DNA from: Paenibacillus sp. FSL H3-0469
GTDB taxonomy: Bacteria > Bacillota > Bacilli > Paenibacillales > Paenibacillaceae
Assembly: GCF_038051945.1 (NCBI RefSeq)
Contig: NZ_CP150302.1
Location: forward strand, 4,774,001-4,838,000
Length of the DNA stretch: 64,000 nucleotides
Direction: 5' to 3'
Positions 15,532 through 25,077 of this stretch are shown here, one piece after another. A model generated the notes under the pieces. That model was not told the DNA's origin and ran no database searches. It worked only from the letters and a program-made list of their open reading frames with translations. Positions within the stretch are counted from its first letter, which is position 1; each line of letters opens with the position of its first letter. Both the position numbers and the translations under genes were made by a program.

Positions 15532-17148
15532 TTAATCCTTGGCCGAACGGAATTTGAGCGGGTGCAGGCCGGTGGTTTTTTTGAAAACAGTACTGAAATA
15601 ATGGGGATTCTCATAGCCGACCCGCTCCGAGATCTCCATGACCTTCAGGTCCGTGGTCAGCAGCAGCTCCTTCGCCTTGCCTATGCGGATCTGGGTGATA
15701 TAGTCGGTAATGGTTCCGCCGGTCTCCTTCTTGAACAGCAGGCTGATGTAGTTAGGCGTCAGAAACACCTCCTCGGCAATCCTGGACACGGACAGCTCCG
15801 AGGCGTACCCCTCCTGAACGATGGTACGGATGCTGCTGACGATCCGGCTGTTCCTGGAGGTATTCTTGCCTGCCACATAAGCGCTTAAATCATGCAGGAG
15901 CGACAGCATATACGCCTTAAGGCCGGTGATGGTGGTCTGCTGATACAGCTTATCCATGATGCTAATCCGGTCGCTCAGCACCTGCCCGATATCCTCATCA
16001 ATCTCATATAGAGCTCTGGCGGAGGTGAAAATCATCTCTGCGCAGAGGCTCTGCACATATTCAATTCTATGCTTGTGCCCGGCCAGCCCGCTAAAGAGCT
16101 GCTCCATCAGCCGGGTGACGGTGTCCGTATGTCCTGCCTTCAATTCATTCATCAGCCGGGCCTGGAGTTTATAGATAAAGGTGCTCTGCAGCTTCTCCGT
16201 GTCGGGCTGAATATCCTTGATGTAGAGGACGGAGGCAGGCCCGGTATAGAATTTGTACACCAGCGCGGCTAGCGCATCCTTATAGGAATCCTCAAGCTGG
16301 CCCGCCAGCGGACAAGCCCGCCCGATACCGACGGAGGCGTCCAGCCGCAGATACTTCTGAATGTTGGCGATAATCTGCCCGCAGGTCCCGGAGATGGAGT
16401 GGGACGGAGGCGTCTGCGGGGTGCAGAACACCAGGATGAACTCGTTCTCGCTAGCCACGAAGCTGATGGCACAGGGGTGGCTGTCCAGGCTCTCCTGAAT
16501 GATATTCTGGATGGAAAAATAAAGCAGCTGCTTGTGCTCCTCCGAGTATTTATCCACCGCGCTCCGGTATTCATCCAGCTGGAGCACACATACGCTGAGA
16601 GGTGTCCCTTGCTGGAAGGGCAGGGAGAAATACTGTATCTTCTGCCAGATCTCCTTCTCCCTGCGGTAGAGGCCGGCGATCAGATTCTGGAGGAATTTCT
16701 CCCGCAGCAGCGGCATATTGTCTTGAAGCTGCTGCTTAAGCTGCTCCATATCCAGCTGCTGCCCGCGTTCCTCTGTCAGCTTCGCCACCGCCTGGCGGAA
16801 GACACTGCGGATCTCGGGCAGCTTGACAGGCTTCAGAATATATCCCTCTGCATTGACCTTCAGCGCCTCCCGGGCGTAGGAGAAGTCCTGGGCGCCGCTG
16901 ATAATAATGATCCGGGCCCTGCAGCCTGCCTCCCGCAGCTTCTCCGCTACCTCCAGGCCTCCCATTAATGGCATCATAATGTCGGTGAACAGGATGTCCG
17001 GCTGGAGCCTCAGGCATAATTCGTAGGCTTCCAGCCCGTCCGAGGCTTCCCCGATAATCTCTATCCCGAACTCTTCCTGCCAATCGAACACATGGATCAG
17101 ACTGCTGCGGATAAACGGCTCGTCATCCGCTACGATCATCGTTAACAT
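15532..17148 (-). CDS. Response regulator, YesN type
   Basis: 538 aa. It has an N-terminal receiver (VADDEPFIRS, phospho-acceptor Asp56 in FTDIMMPLMGG), a long central region of about 280 aa, and a C-terminal AraC double helix-turn-helix (SVSRIAEEVFLTPNYISLLFKKETGGTITDYITQIRIGKAKELLLTTDLKVMEISERVGYENPHYFSTVFKKTTGLHP). The start at 17148 was preferred because GAGGTG lies seven bases before it; an ATG two codons upstream is too close. The gene overlaps the kinase gene by 26 bp, so the pair is translationally coupled. It probably controls the divergent solute-binding protein gene. Confidence 0.94.
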   Translation of the reverse strand: MLTMIVADDEPFIRSSLIHVFDWQEEFGIEIIGEASDGLEAYELCLRLQPDILFTDIMMPLMGGLEVAEKLREAGCRARIIIISGAQDFSYAREALKVNAEGYILKPVKLPEIRSVFRQAVAKLTEERGQQLDMEQLKQQLQDNMPLLREKFLQNLIAGLYRREKEIWQKIQYFSLPFQQGTPLSVCVLQLDEYRSAVDKYSEEHKQLLYFSIQNIIQESLDSHPCAISFVASENEFILVFCTPQTPPSHSISGTCGQIIANIQKYLRLDASVGIGRACPLAGQLEDSYKDALAALVYKFYTGPASVLYIKDIQPDTEKLQSTFIYKLQARLMNELKAGHTDTVTRLMEQLFSGLAGHKHRIEYVQSLCAEMIFTSARALYEIDEDIGQVLSDRISIMDKLYQQTTITGLKAYMLSLLHDLSAYVAGKNTSRNSRIVSSIRTIVQEGYASELSVSRIAEEVFLTPNYISLLFKKETGGTITDYITQIRIGKAKELLLTTDLKVMEISERVGYENPHYFSTVFKKTTGLHPLKFRSAKD

Positions 17149-19015
17149 CTTCATTCACCTCATTCCAAGTAGTGACCACCGGGAACCGGAGGACAGCCAG
17201 CAGACCGCAGCCGTCTTCGGTATTGTCGTAATAACGGATGCCGTAGGACTCTCCAAAAAACTGCCGGATCCGCATATGCACATTGCGGATGCCGTAAGAC
17301 TGGTTGCCCGGCTGCGGGTCTGCCAGCAGCTGGTTCAGCCGTACAGGATCTGCGCCTATTCCATCGTCGAACACGGAGATGCTAAGCAGCTCCTGCGTCT
17401 GCTCCACCCGGATGCGGATCGTGCCTGTGCCCCGCCGCTGCTGAATCCCGTGAATCAGGGCATTCTCCACCAGCGGCTGGAGACTGAGCTTCACCACCAG
17501 ACATTCCTCTGCCAGCGCCGGGTCCGTCTCCTCCAGCTCATAGTGGAGCCGGTCCTGGAAGCGGAACTGCTGAATCTGCAGATAGCTCTCGACCTGCCGC
17601 AGCTCATCGCGGAGCGGGATGATATTGCGGCCCTTGCTCAGGCTGTACCGGAAGAAATCCGAGAGCGAGGTGACCATGCTGCTGATCTCGGGAATATCGT
17701 GGTTAATGGCAATCCAGTTAATGGAGTCTAGGGTATTGTAGAGAAAATGCGGATTGATCTGGGCCTGGAGCATTTGCAGCTCTGCTTCCTTTTTACGCAG
17801 CTCGGTGACGTAGAGCTTGTCGATCAGCGCCTTAATCTGCTGGAGCAGCTTGTTGTAGCGGTTGAATAAATAGGAGAATTCGTCCTTGCGCCGGTAGCGG
17901 ATGGGGATATTGAAGTTCCCGCTCTCGGCATGCGACATCGACTGGATGAACTTGCGGATGGGTGCGGAGATATTCTCGGACAGCAGCAGCGCCATCAGGA
18001 AGGAGACTAGCATGCAGATGACAATTACGGCGTACATCACCCGGCGGAAGGAGATCAGCTCCCCGTTAAGCTCGCGGACAGGCGAGAAGGACAGGATGGT
18101 CCAGCCGGTGTTCTCCAGGGTTTTGTATGAGACGAGCATCTCCTCACTGCCGATGGAGTGGCGGAAGGAATGCAGAGCGGACGGGTAATCTGGTGGGAGC
18201 GGGTTACCCGTGTTGTCAGTATGGTCTGTAGTCAAGCTAAGCTTGCTGTAATAATCCTGGGCAGCAATATTCTGGCCGATGAGTGACGGCTCGGGGCTGA
18301 TCGCGATGGTTCCGGACTTGTCTGCGATATAGACCTTGCTGCCGGGCGTGGGCTTATAATGCTCCAGGAGCGTGCCGAATTCGGCCGCCGGGATATCCAG
18401 GGTGAGCAGTCCGACATAGGGCAGTTGTGCATGCCGGATACCGAACAGGCGCTTCGCGAATTTGAGGGTGAACCGGGAATCCAGCGAGCTAAGGCCGACC
18501 ACGGCAAAATCTACTTTGGCCGGAATGCTTAAATACCAGGGCTTCAAGGTGATAAGATCAATATTGAATACACGGCGCGAGAAGTTATATTGGGTATATT
18601 CCGGCCGGTTCAGCATATAGAGCATAGGAACGAAGTTGCTGCCGGAGGTCCCGTTCGCGGGGAAATCCTCAAGGATTTTGCTAAGGGCGGCCAGTTCATT
18701 AATGATTCCGGTACTGTCTGTTGGCCGGTTGGAGGAGATGAGGTCCGCGAATTCAGAATTCAGGTACAGCGCAGTCATGGCTTGATTGGCGGCTTCGAAC
18801 CGGCGGGCCAGATTATCCTGAACCAGATTGAAGTTATTCTCAATCGATGTATTCATATTCCGGGTAATGATCCCGGCGGATTTGTTATAGATGGTGACCG
18901 AGATGATCGTAGTCGGGAGAAGAACGAGGAAGAGGAAGTAGAGAATCAGGCGGCTGCGGATGCTGAAGTTATAGAGGAAGAGTGCCTTCGACAACGAATC
19001 GTAATATTTCTTCAT
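17123..19015 (-). CDS. Sensor histidine kinase (YesM type)
   Basis: 630 aa. TM1 about residues 22-43, an extracellular Cache-like sensor (about 44-323), TM2 about 326-347, HAMP, phospho-acceptor His423 in QAQINPHFLYNTLDSINW, and a C-terminal ATPase domain (LSLQPLVENALIHGIQ, DDGIGAD, YGIRNVHMRI). The start at 19015 has AAGGAG seven bases upstream; an upstream in-frame ATG lacks one. It is divergent from the solute-binding protein at 19095 with only 79 bp between start codons, so both promoters lie back to back. Confidence 0.94.
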   Translation of the reverse strand: MKKYYDSLSKALFLYNFSIRSRLILYFLFLVLLPTTIISVTIYNKSAGIITRNMNTSIENNFNLVQDNLARRFEAANQAMTALYLNSEFADLISSNRPTDSTGIINELAALSKILEDFPANGTSGSNFVPMLYMLNRPEYTQYNFSRRVFNIDLITLKPWYLSIPAKVDFAVVGLSSLDSRFTLKFAKRLFGIRHAQLPYVGLLTLDIPAAEFGTLLEHYKPTPGSKVYIADKSGTIAISPEPSLIGQNIAAQDYYSKLSLTTDHTDNTGNPLPPDYPSALHSFRHSIGSEEMLVSYKTLENTGWTILSFSPVRELNGELISFRRVMYAVIVICMLVSFLMALLLSENISAPIRKFIQSMSHAESGNFNIPIRYRRKDEFSYLFNRYNKLLQQIKALIDKLYVTELRKKEAELQMLQAQINPHFLYNTLDSINWIAINHDIPEISSMVTSLSDFFRYSLSKGRNIIPLRDELRQVESYLQIQQFRFQDRLHYELEETDPALAEECLVVKLSLQPLVENALIHGIQQRRGTGTIRIRVEQTQELLSISVFDDGIGADPVRLNQLLADPQPGNQSYGIRNVHMRIRQFFGESYGIRYYDNTEDGCGLLAVLRFPVVTTWNEVNEDVNDDRSG

Positions 19016-19094
19016 CGGAGTTCTCCTTCCGGGGTAATAATTGGTATACATTGTAAAACGCGTGAAGTCAGGATGTCAACGCAGGAGGTGCGGT

Positions 19095-20570
19095 GTGAAA
19101 AGGTTACTGTTCTATTTTATTGCCGTCTTAGGCTGCGGGCTGGCTATTTACACTCTTGGTTATAACCGCCCGCTGCTGCCGGACCTCACCCCGGACGAGG
19201 ATGCCGTACCAGCGGAGCAGACCACCAGGGTGAGGGTCGCCCTGTCTGACTGGACGGAGAATCTGGAAGTGAAGAATGCCATCAGCCATTACAATAAAAC
19301 AAATTCCGATCAGATTGAGATTGTGCCCATGAACCTTGCAACAGACGCCTACGACGATACCTTGAATATGCTGATGACCTCCGGGCAGGGGCCGGATGTG
19401 TTCAATCTAGATAACGCCTGGCTGGCCACATATGTAAACAAGGGGTATCTCGCTAATCTGTCTGCGGAGCTGGATGCCGGATGGCTGCTCCGGTTCCCCG
19501 TATGGGCCAGAAAGTACGCGTCCGGCTCGTTGTTCAAGGGCGGAATCTACTTCATGCCCTCCAGTATTGATACCGTGCGCCTCATCTACAATAAGCAATT
19601 GTTCCGGACCGCCGGACTAGACCCGGAGCAGCCTCCCCTTACCTTCGCCGCACTGGAGCAGGCCGCCCTGCAGATCAGCCGGGCCGGAGCACCGGTGAAC
19701 AAATACGGCTTCGCGTTGCCCGCCGGGGATAGCCGGGCCAGCCTCCAGGCTGGGCTGGAGCTATCGAATACCTACAGCGGTTATTATCTTTATGATTACC
19801 GGTCGGGCCGTTATGACCTGAGTGTGTATGCTCCCTGGCTGCAGATGGTGCGGGAGATGAAGCAGCAGGGCAGCCTCTATCCGGGAGAGACTCTGCTGAA
19901 GCTGAGCAGCGCGCTCCGGCAATTCGCAGACGGCAATATCGGCATGATGTATGTTACCAGCAAAGATTATGTCAAGCTACAGGAGTATATGCCTAAGGAT
20001 GATTGGGGAGTAGCGCTCCCTCCGGCAGCGGACCTGTCACGGCGCGGGGCCGGGGCCCTGATGATGGTCCCCCACGCTCCGCTGGTAGTGAATAGTGCAG
20101 CGCAGAGCCGGGAGGCTGCGGTGAAGGTCTGGCGTTTTCTTCAATCGAAGGAGTTCCTGGGCATGCTGTACCAGCAGGCGCTCGCCCTCCCGGTGACAGA
20201 CGGGATTATGGATCAGCCGGGCGCTTCACGCGGGCTGCGCCACTTCAGGGAATTCTATCCCACCGCAGCAGAATCGATCTACCCGCTCTCCCCCCAGATC
20301 ATGGACCAATATGACCCGAATACGGTGTCGATGGAACCGCGTTATTCAGGTGACCGTCCAAGAATGCAGCTGTACCTGCGGATCATCGCGGGGGACATTC
20401 CGCTGGATCAGGCACTGGGCAGCGAGAGTGAGCGGCTGAATCAGATGCTGGATATTGCAGCTACCGGATATTCTTTTCGGCGTGAGGAGTATATCTATCC
20501 GCAGTTCGATCCCCGTTCCCCGTTATTGGGGGAGAGCCAGCAGAGCCGTTCAAGCAGCGGACGCGAATAG
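19095..20570 (+). CDS. Extracellular solute-binding protein family 1, orphan
   Basis: 491 aa from GTG at 19095, chosen because AGGAGG lies six bases upstream. The N-terminus MKRLLFYFIAVLGCGLAIYTLGY is a membrane-anchor or short lipoprotein signal (possible lipobox VLGC at residue 14, short for a signal). The body is a typical binding protein (RVRVALSDWTENLEVKNAISHYNK, GQGPDVFNLDNAWLATYVNKGYL, TVRLIYNKQLFRTAGL). No permease lies next to it. Its position divergent from a YesN/YesM pair suggests it feeds a remote importer or acts as an extracytoplasmic ligand sensor for the kinase. Confidence 0.9.
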   Translation: MKRLLFYFIAVLGCGLAIYTLGYNRPLLPDLTPDEDAVPAEQTTRVRVALSDWTENLEVKNAISHYNKTNSDQIEIVPMNLATDAYDDTLNMLMTSGQGPDVFNLDNAWLATYVNKGYLANLSAELDAGWLLRFPVWARKYASGSLFKGGIYFMPSSIDTVRLIYNKQLFRTAGLDPEQPPLTFAALEQAALQISRAGAPVNKYGFALPAGDSRASLQAGLELSNTYSGYYLYDYRSGRYDLSVYAPWLQMVREMKQQGSLYPGETLLKLSSALRQFADGNIGMMYVTSKDYVKLQEYMPKDDWGVALPPAADLSRRGAGALMMVPHAPLVVNSAAQSREAAVKVWRFLQSKEFLGMLYQQALALPVTDGIMDQPGASRGLRHFREFYPTAAESIYPLSPQIMDQYDPNTVSMEPRYSGDRPRMQLYLRIIAGDIPLDQALGSESERLNQMLDIAATGYSFRREEYIYPQFDPRSPLLGESQQSRSSSGRE

Positions 20571-20586
20571 AATAGGCTTATATTCA

Positions 20587-20632
20587 GGGACCTTTCCCGG
20601 CCAGTGCGGCTCGCGGGAGGGCCCTTTTGTGT
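20587..20632 (+). terminator. Probable terminator of the solute-binding protein gene
   Basis: An imperfect stem pairs GGGACCTTTCCCG with CGGGAGGGCCC and ends in TTTT, 16 bp after the stop codon. Confidence 0.6.
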
Positions 20633-20752
20633 TGTCTCCTATTTATATGGGATGCCTGCCGGAATCTAGCTCTACTGCACACACCGTGCCGGAATCGCAG
20701 AATATTACTATATTGATCCATCTTTCTGCTGCTAGCTTCTATGTAGTCAAAA

Positions 20753-20803
20753 GATAGATTAAGCGAGGAAAGGACAATCTATCAGAACAATACAAATCTA
20801 TCG
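20753..20803 (+). promoter_or_regulatory. Repeated GATAGATT/AATCTATC element before the collagen-like gene
   Basis: GATAGATT (20753) and AATCTATC (20776) form an inverted repeat with a 15-bp gap. A further AATCTATC lies at about 20795. Together with AAAGGAGA they occupy the leader of the collagen-like gene. Function as an operator is inference. Confidence 0.4.
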
Positions 20804-20820
20804 TTAAAGGAGACTGGGAA

Positions 20821-22713
20821 ATGACTCTACTATCCACAGGACCACTGGAAAACAATGCGGTTGGAGGAGTAAGACCCACTACACAGGTTACGGTCAGAAT
20901 TGATAACCGCAGTAGTGTTGCAGCTTCTACAGTATCTTTACAAGGCTATTACATGCAGGGAGGCATGCGGGTACTGTATGTCAGTCAATCACTTAATGTA
21001 GCTGCCAATGGATCTATTACTAATACTTACTATGCGGATCTGGACGCTTTTGAATTTGTGTTTGACACTCCGGCTATTGTAGATGATCCGGTTCAGATTT
21101 CTGTATGGGGGAAAAGCAGCACCGGCCAGCTCGTCACCGCCCACCGGCTGGTCTCGGCTGAATTATTGGGCGATACCAGCGGAACGGGGGCGACTGGGGC
21201 TACTGGAGCGACCGGCGTGACCGGGGTGACAGGTCCGACCGGAGCCACTGGAGCAGGAGTGACCGGGGCGACGGGAGCCGGGGTGACTGGAGCGACCGGC
21301 GTGACCGGCGTGACAGGTCCGACAGGTGCGACGGGCGTAGGAGTGACTGGGGCGACGGGAGCTGGGGTGACTGGAGCGACCGGCGTGACAGGTCCGACAG
21401 GTGCGACGGGCGTAGGAGTGACTGGGGCGACGGGAGCTGGGGTGACTGGAGCGACAGGTGCGACAGGTGCGACCGGCGTGACGGGTCCGACAGGTGCGAC
21501 GGGCGCAGGAGTGACCGGTGCGACCGGCGTGACAGGTGCGACAGGTGCGGGGGTGACCGGTGCGACCGGCGTGACGGGTCCGACAGGTGCGACGGGCGCA
21601 GGAGTGACCGGTGCGACCGGCGTGACAGGTCCGACCGGAGCAACGGGCGTAGGAGTGACTGGGGCGACGGGAGCTGGGGTGACTGGAGCGACAGGTGCGA
21701 CAGGTGCAGGAGTGACCGGGGCGACCGGCGTGACAGGTCCGACAGGTGCGACGGGCGCAGGAGTGACCGGGGCGACCGGCGTGACAGGTCCGACAGGTGC
21801 GACGGGCGCAGGAGTGACCGGGGCGACCGGCGTGACAGGTCCGACAGGTGCGACAGGTGCGGGGGTGACCGGTGCGACCGGCGTGACAGGTCCGACCGGA
21901 GCAACGGGCGCGGGAGTGACCGGAGCGACCGGAGCAACGGGAGTGGGAGTGACTGGAGCGACTGGAGCAACGGGCGTAGGAGTGACCGGAGCGACCGGGG
22001 CGACCGGCGTGACGGGTCCGACAGGTGCGACGGGCGCAGGAGTGACCGGGGCGACTGGAGCAACAGGCGTGGGAGTGACAGGAGCTACCGGAGCAACGGG
22101 AGTGACCGGTGCGACTGGTGCGACTGGTGCGACTGGAGCAACAGGGGCAACAGGTGAAACGGGAGCGACGGGGGTAACTGGTCCAACAGGAGTAGCGGTG
22201 GCAGGCGTGACCGGAGCGACCGGCCCGAACTTTGCGTCAGAAGGGTTTTCCGCCTTCCTGCCGACGTTCTCAGTCACGACCAGTACTCAGCTTACCGGCT
22301 GGACTGTGACTACGCCTTACTATGATAGTGCAACATTTAATGAGACTACGGGCAATTACACGATACCGGTATCCGGCAGATATTCGTTTGAGGCAACCAT
22401 TAACTACAGCACTACGGCTGCCATCTCGGTTGCATTGGGAACGGGAATTGATCCGGCTTTTGTAGTGCGGAGAACATCCCCGACAGTAACGGATCTGGTA
22501 ACCGGATTGTTCCCGCTGCTGAATGTAAATATTGCACTGGTGTTGTCCCTCCGAACTATACTGGGCAACGGCACGGTAACCTTGACGGGTGAGTTCGACT
22601 TAACAGCAGGTGATGTCATCGGCCTCTTTTATGCAGCAGATGGATTAACCGTGCCGTTAGATCTTGGAGGTGTCTCCTCGGGCATTGTGTGGTCTGTTCA
22701 CAGACTGACCTAA
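20821..22713 (+). CDS. Collagen-like repeat surface protein (BclA-like architecture)
   Basis: 630 aa. Residues 1-120 form a small beta-rich N-domain (TTQVTVRIDNRSSVAASTVSLQGYYMQ). Residues about 121-470 are over a hundred Gly-X-Y triplets rich in GAT, GVT and GPT, giving a predicted collagen triple helix. Residues about 475-630 form a compact C-domain with the profile of C1q/TNF-like trimerisation heads (SGRYSFEATINYSTT...GDVIGLFYAADG). This organisation is that of exosporium or filament proteins such as BclA, although no signal peptide is seen, consistent with spore-surface assembly from the mother cell. AAAGGAGA lies seven bases before the ATG. A terminator follows. Confidence 0.92.
   Translation: MTLLSTGPLENNAVGGVRPTTQVTVRIDNRSSVAASTVSLQGYYMQGGMRVLYVSQSLNVAANGSITNTYYADLDAFEFVFDTPAIVDDPVQISVWGKSSTGQLVTAHRLVSAELLGDTSGTGATGATGATGVTGVTGPTGATGAGVTGATGAGVTGATGVTGVTGPTGATGVGVTGATGAGVTGATGVTGPTGATGVGVTGATGAGVTGATGATGATGVTGPTGATGAGVTGATGVTGATGAGVTGATGVTGPTGATGAGVTGATGVTGPTGATGVGVTGATGAGVTGATGATGAGVTGATGVTGPTGATGAGVTGATGVTGPTGATGAGVTGATGVTGPTGATGAGVTGATGVTGPTGATGAGVTGATGATGVGVTGATGATGVGVTGATGATGVTGPTGATGAGVTGATGATGVGVTGATGATGVTGATGATGATGATGATGETGATGVTGPTGVAVAGVTGATGPNFASEGFSAFLPTFSVTTSTQLTGWTVTTPYYDSATFNETTGNYTIPVSGRYSFEATINYSTTAAISVALGTGIDPAFVVRRTSPTVTDLVTGLFPLLNVNIALVLSLRTILGNGTVTLTGEFDLTAGDVIGLFYAADGLTVPLDLGGVSSGIVWSVHRLT
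21184..22230. repeat. Collagen-triplet-coding tandem repeat tract
   Basis: About 1 kb of degenerate 9-, 18- and 27-bp units (GTGACYGGNGCRACRGG and relatives) encoding Gly-X-Y triplets. Near-identical longer blocks recur, which makes the tract prone to length change. It also leaves long open frames on the other strand (Pro-Val-Ala-Pro repeats) that are not genes. Confidence 0.95.
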
Positions 22714-22754
22714 TCCCGGCAGGCAGATCCAGCGCATAAGCTTCAGTTAAAAGA

Positions 22755-22788
22755 GCGTTCCACAGCGGTCATCGTGGAGCGCCTTTTT
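22755..22788 (+). terminator. Intrinsic terminator of the collagen-like gene
   Basis: Nine-pair stem GCGTTCCAC/GTGGAGCGC (one G-U) with a ten-base loop, followed by CTTTTT. Confidence 0.88.
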
Positions 22789-22982
22789 GTATTTTATCGA
22801 TGCCTCTGCAAAGCTTCCGGTACGGAAAATAATTGGATTTTCGCCACTAATGTACCTCATGCCAGAGCGAGGAGGGGGCGCGCCGTCCACCTTGCGCCAG
22901 AATTAGGACGAGAGCAGCGCTCTCTCCCCTCCCGTGTGACTGCCGTTTCGGCTTGGCTGGAAGCGAGGCCCTTCCAAACTCC

Positions 22983-23012
22983 GTAGGATTTTGAACTTTT
23001 ATTATAGATGGC
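22983..23012 (+). promoter_or_regulatory. Shared 30-bp element upstream of the glycan ABC operon
   Basis: The block GTAGRATWTTGAACTTWTAT followed by TATAGMTGGC matches 30271-30300 at 26 of 30 positions, that one lying before the GH3 gene. It contains a TTGAAC -35-like hexamer and AT-rich core. The rest of the 380-bp gap (22714-23093) holds the preceding terminator and a small GAGAGC/GCTCTC hairpin near 22912. Confidence 0.6.
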
Positions 23013-23093
23013 CTTATTTAGGATGGGGCCGCCTGCAGGTACACTTAAGTCAGGGAAGAGAGGGATCGCTGAAGGAATCAGGAGGCGGAAGGA

Positions 23094-24083
23094 ATGATTA
23101 CAGAGAAGAAGAGAAGTGTGGCGGGTACAGGCAGCAACAGCTTGCCGGCAGGCCGGAACACACAGAAGAGACACGGGCTCAAGCATCTGCTGAAGCATAA
23201 GGTGCTGCTGCTGATGCTGCTGCCGGGTGTAGTATTTTTGCTGATCAACAATTATCTGCCGATGTTCGGAATTGTAATCGCGTTCAAAAATATCAATTAT
23301 GTGGATGGGATTCTAGGCAGTCCGTGGGTGGGGCTGGATAACTTCAAATTCCTGTTCGCCACCTCGGATGCCTGGATTATCACGCGCAATACGGTCCTCT
23401 ACAACTTCGTGTTCATTGTGCTCAATCTGGTTTTTGCCGTATCCATTGCGGTGGCCCTGAATGAGCTGAGGAACAAGCTGGCCGCCAAATTCTATCAGAG
23501 CATCATGTTCTTCCCCTACTTTCTGTCGATGGTGGTGGTGAGTTATCTGGTGTTCGCTTTTCTGAATGTTGAATACGGTTTCATCAATAAAGGGGTCTTC
23601 GCCCTGTTCGGGCTGGATGAGCTGAACTGGTATTCGGAGCCGAAGTACTGGCCGTTCATTCTGCCGCTGATCAATCTCTGGAAAGGGGTGGGCTATGGCT
23701 GTGTCATCTACCTGGCGGCCATCATCGGCATTGACAACGAGTACTATGAAGCGGCCCTGATCGACGGTGCCAGCAAGTGGAAGCAGATTCTGCACATCAC
23801 CATTCCGCTCATCCGGCCGGTCATTATTATTACAACGATTCTGGCGATCGGGGGCATCTTCCGCTCCGACTTCGGGCTGTTCTACCAGACCACACTGAAC
23901 TCCGGGGCGCTGTACCCGACTACGCTGGTCATCGACACCTACGTCTATAACGCGCTGATTAACATGGGCAACCTCGGGATGTCCGCAGCGGCCGGATTAT
24001 ACCAATCGGTGGTCGGCTTCTTCCTGGTCCTCGGCTCGAACTGGATCGTGCGCAAGGTCGATAAGGATCAGGCGGTGTTCTAG
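23094..24083 (+). CDS. ABC transporter permease, LplB/YtcP polysaccharide type
   Basis: 329 aa. After a polar N-terminus (residues 1-35) come six membrane segments starting with VLLLMLLPGVVFLLINNYLPMFGIVIAFK. The EAA loop is EAALIDGASKWKQILHITIPLIRP. This is the LplB subfamily, which imports oligosaccharides from complex glycans. It is first in an operon with a second permease and a binding lipoprotein; no ATPase gene accompanies them. AGGAGG precedes the start. Confidence 0.95.
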   Translation: MITEKKRSVAGTGSNSLPAGRNTQKRHGLKHLLKHKVLLLMLLPGVVFLLINNYLPMFGIVIAFKNINYVDGILGSPWVGLDNFKFLFATSDAWIITRNTVLYNFVFIVLNLVFAVSIAVALNELRNKLAAKFYQSIMFFPYFLSMVVVSYLVFAFLNVEYGFINKGVFALFGLDELNWYSEPKYWPFILPLINLWKGVGYGCVIYLAAIIGIDNEYYEAALIDGASKWKQILHITIPLIRPVIIITTILAIGGIFRSDFGLFYQTTLNSGALYPTTLVIDTYVYNALINMGNLGMSAAAGLYQSVVGFFLVLGSNWIVRKVDKDQAVF

Positions 24084-24129
24084 ATAAAAGTCTGGCGGCG
24101 CACGTACCCTGTAGAAGGAGTGGAAATCC

Positions 24130-25023
24130 GTGGCTAATAACGAAATATCCCGCTTCACTAACGTTCTCCTCCATATTATTTTTATTATCCTGTCCCTGGC
24201 CTGTCTGCTGCCGATTGTACTGGTCTTCATGATCTCTATTACCGATTACGATTATATCGTCCGCAATGGCTATCAGTTCATTCCGGAGAAGCTTAGCCTG
24301 GAGGCTTACGCCTATATATTCAAGGATTACAGTGTGGTGCTGCGGGCCTACGGCATCTCCTTCTTCGTCACGATCACCGGAACGCTGGCCAGTGTGTTCC
24401 TCTCTTCCCTGTATGCGTATCCGATCTCGCGGGCGGATTTCCGGTACCGGGGGGTGTTCGCTTTCCTGATCTTTTTCACCATGCTGTTCGGCGGCGGGCT
24501 GGTGCCTTGGTATATGGTCTACACCCAGGTGCTGGACCTCAAAAATTCGATCTGGGCGCTGGTCGTGCCGATGCTGCTATCCCCGTTCAATGTGCTGATT
24601 ATGAAGACGTACTTCCAGATGAGCGTGCCGCCCGCGCTGATTGAAGCCTCTACGATTGACGGGGCGGGGGAGCTGCGGACATTCTTCAAGATTGTATTTC
24701 CGCTGTCCCTGCCGGTCTTCGCTACGATTGGGCTGTTCAATACGCTGCATTACTGGAACGACTGGTTCAACAGCATGATCTTCATCACCGATACAGACCT
24801 CTATTCCCTCCAATATCTGATGTACAAAATGATCTCCCAGGCCGATTACCTGAGCCGCAACGGGGCACTCATTCAAGGCTCGGCCACCGAGCTGGCCAAA
24901 TTGCCGGGCGAGACGATCCGCATGGCGATGGCGCTGATCGGCATTGGGCCGATTGTGCTGGCCTATCCGTTTTTCCAGCGGTATTTCATCAAAGGACTGA
25001 CGCTCGGCTCGATCAAAGGCTAA
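24130..25023 (+). CDS. ABC transporter permease, LplC/YtcP type
   Basis: 297 aa, second permease of the importer. It has six predicted membrane segments (first at about residues 13-37, LHIIFIILSLACLLPIVLVFMISI) and the EAA loop EASTIDGAGELRTFFKIVFPLSLP, ending in the common TLGSIKG. The start is GTG with GAAGGAGTG upstream. It lies 46 bp after the first permease. Confidence 0.95.
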   Translation: MANNEISRFTNVLLHIIFIILSLACLLPIVLVFMISITDYDYIVRNGYQFIPEKLSLEAYAYIFKDYSVVLRAYGISFFVTITGTLASVFLSSLYAYPISRADFRYRGVFAFLIFFTMLFGGGLVPWYMVYTQVLDLKNSIWALVVPMLLSPFNVLIMKTYFQMSVPPALIEASTIDGAGELRTFFKIVFPLSLPVFATIGLFNTLHYWNDWFNSMIFITDTDLYSLQYLMYKMISQADYLSRNGALIQGSATELAKLPGETIRMAMALIGIGPIVLAYPFFQRYFIKGLTLGSIKG

Positions 25024-25077
25024 CCTCGGAACCTACCGATTAGCATATATTCGTTCCATCAAGGGGAGGAAAAAAGT

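Noticed and set aside
21093..22277. Long minus-strand frame of Pro-Val-Ala-Pro repeats (394 aa)
   Set aside because: Antisense shadow of the collagen-triplet tract, without a ribosome site.
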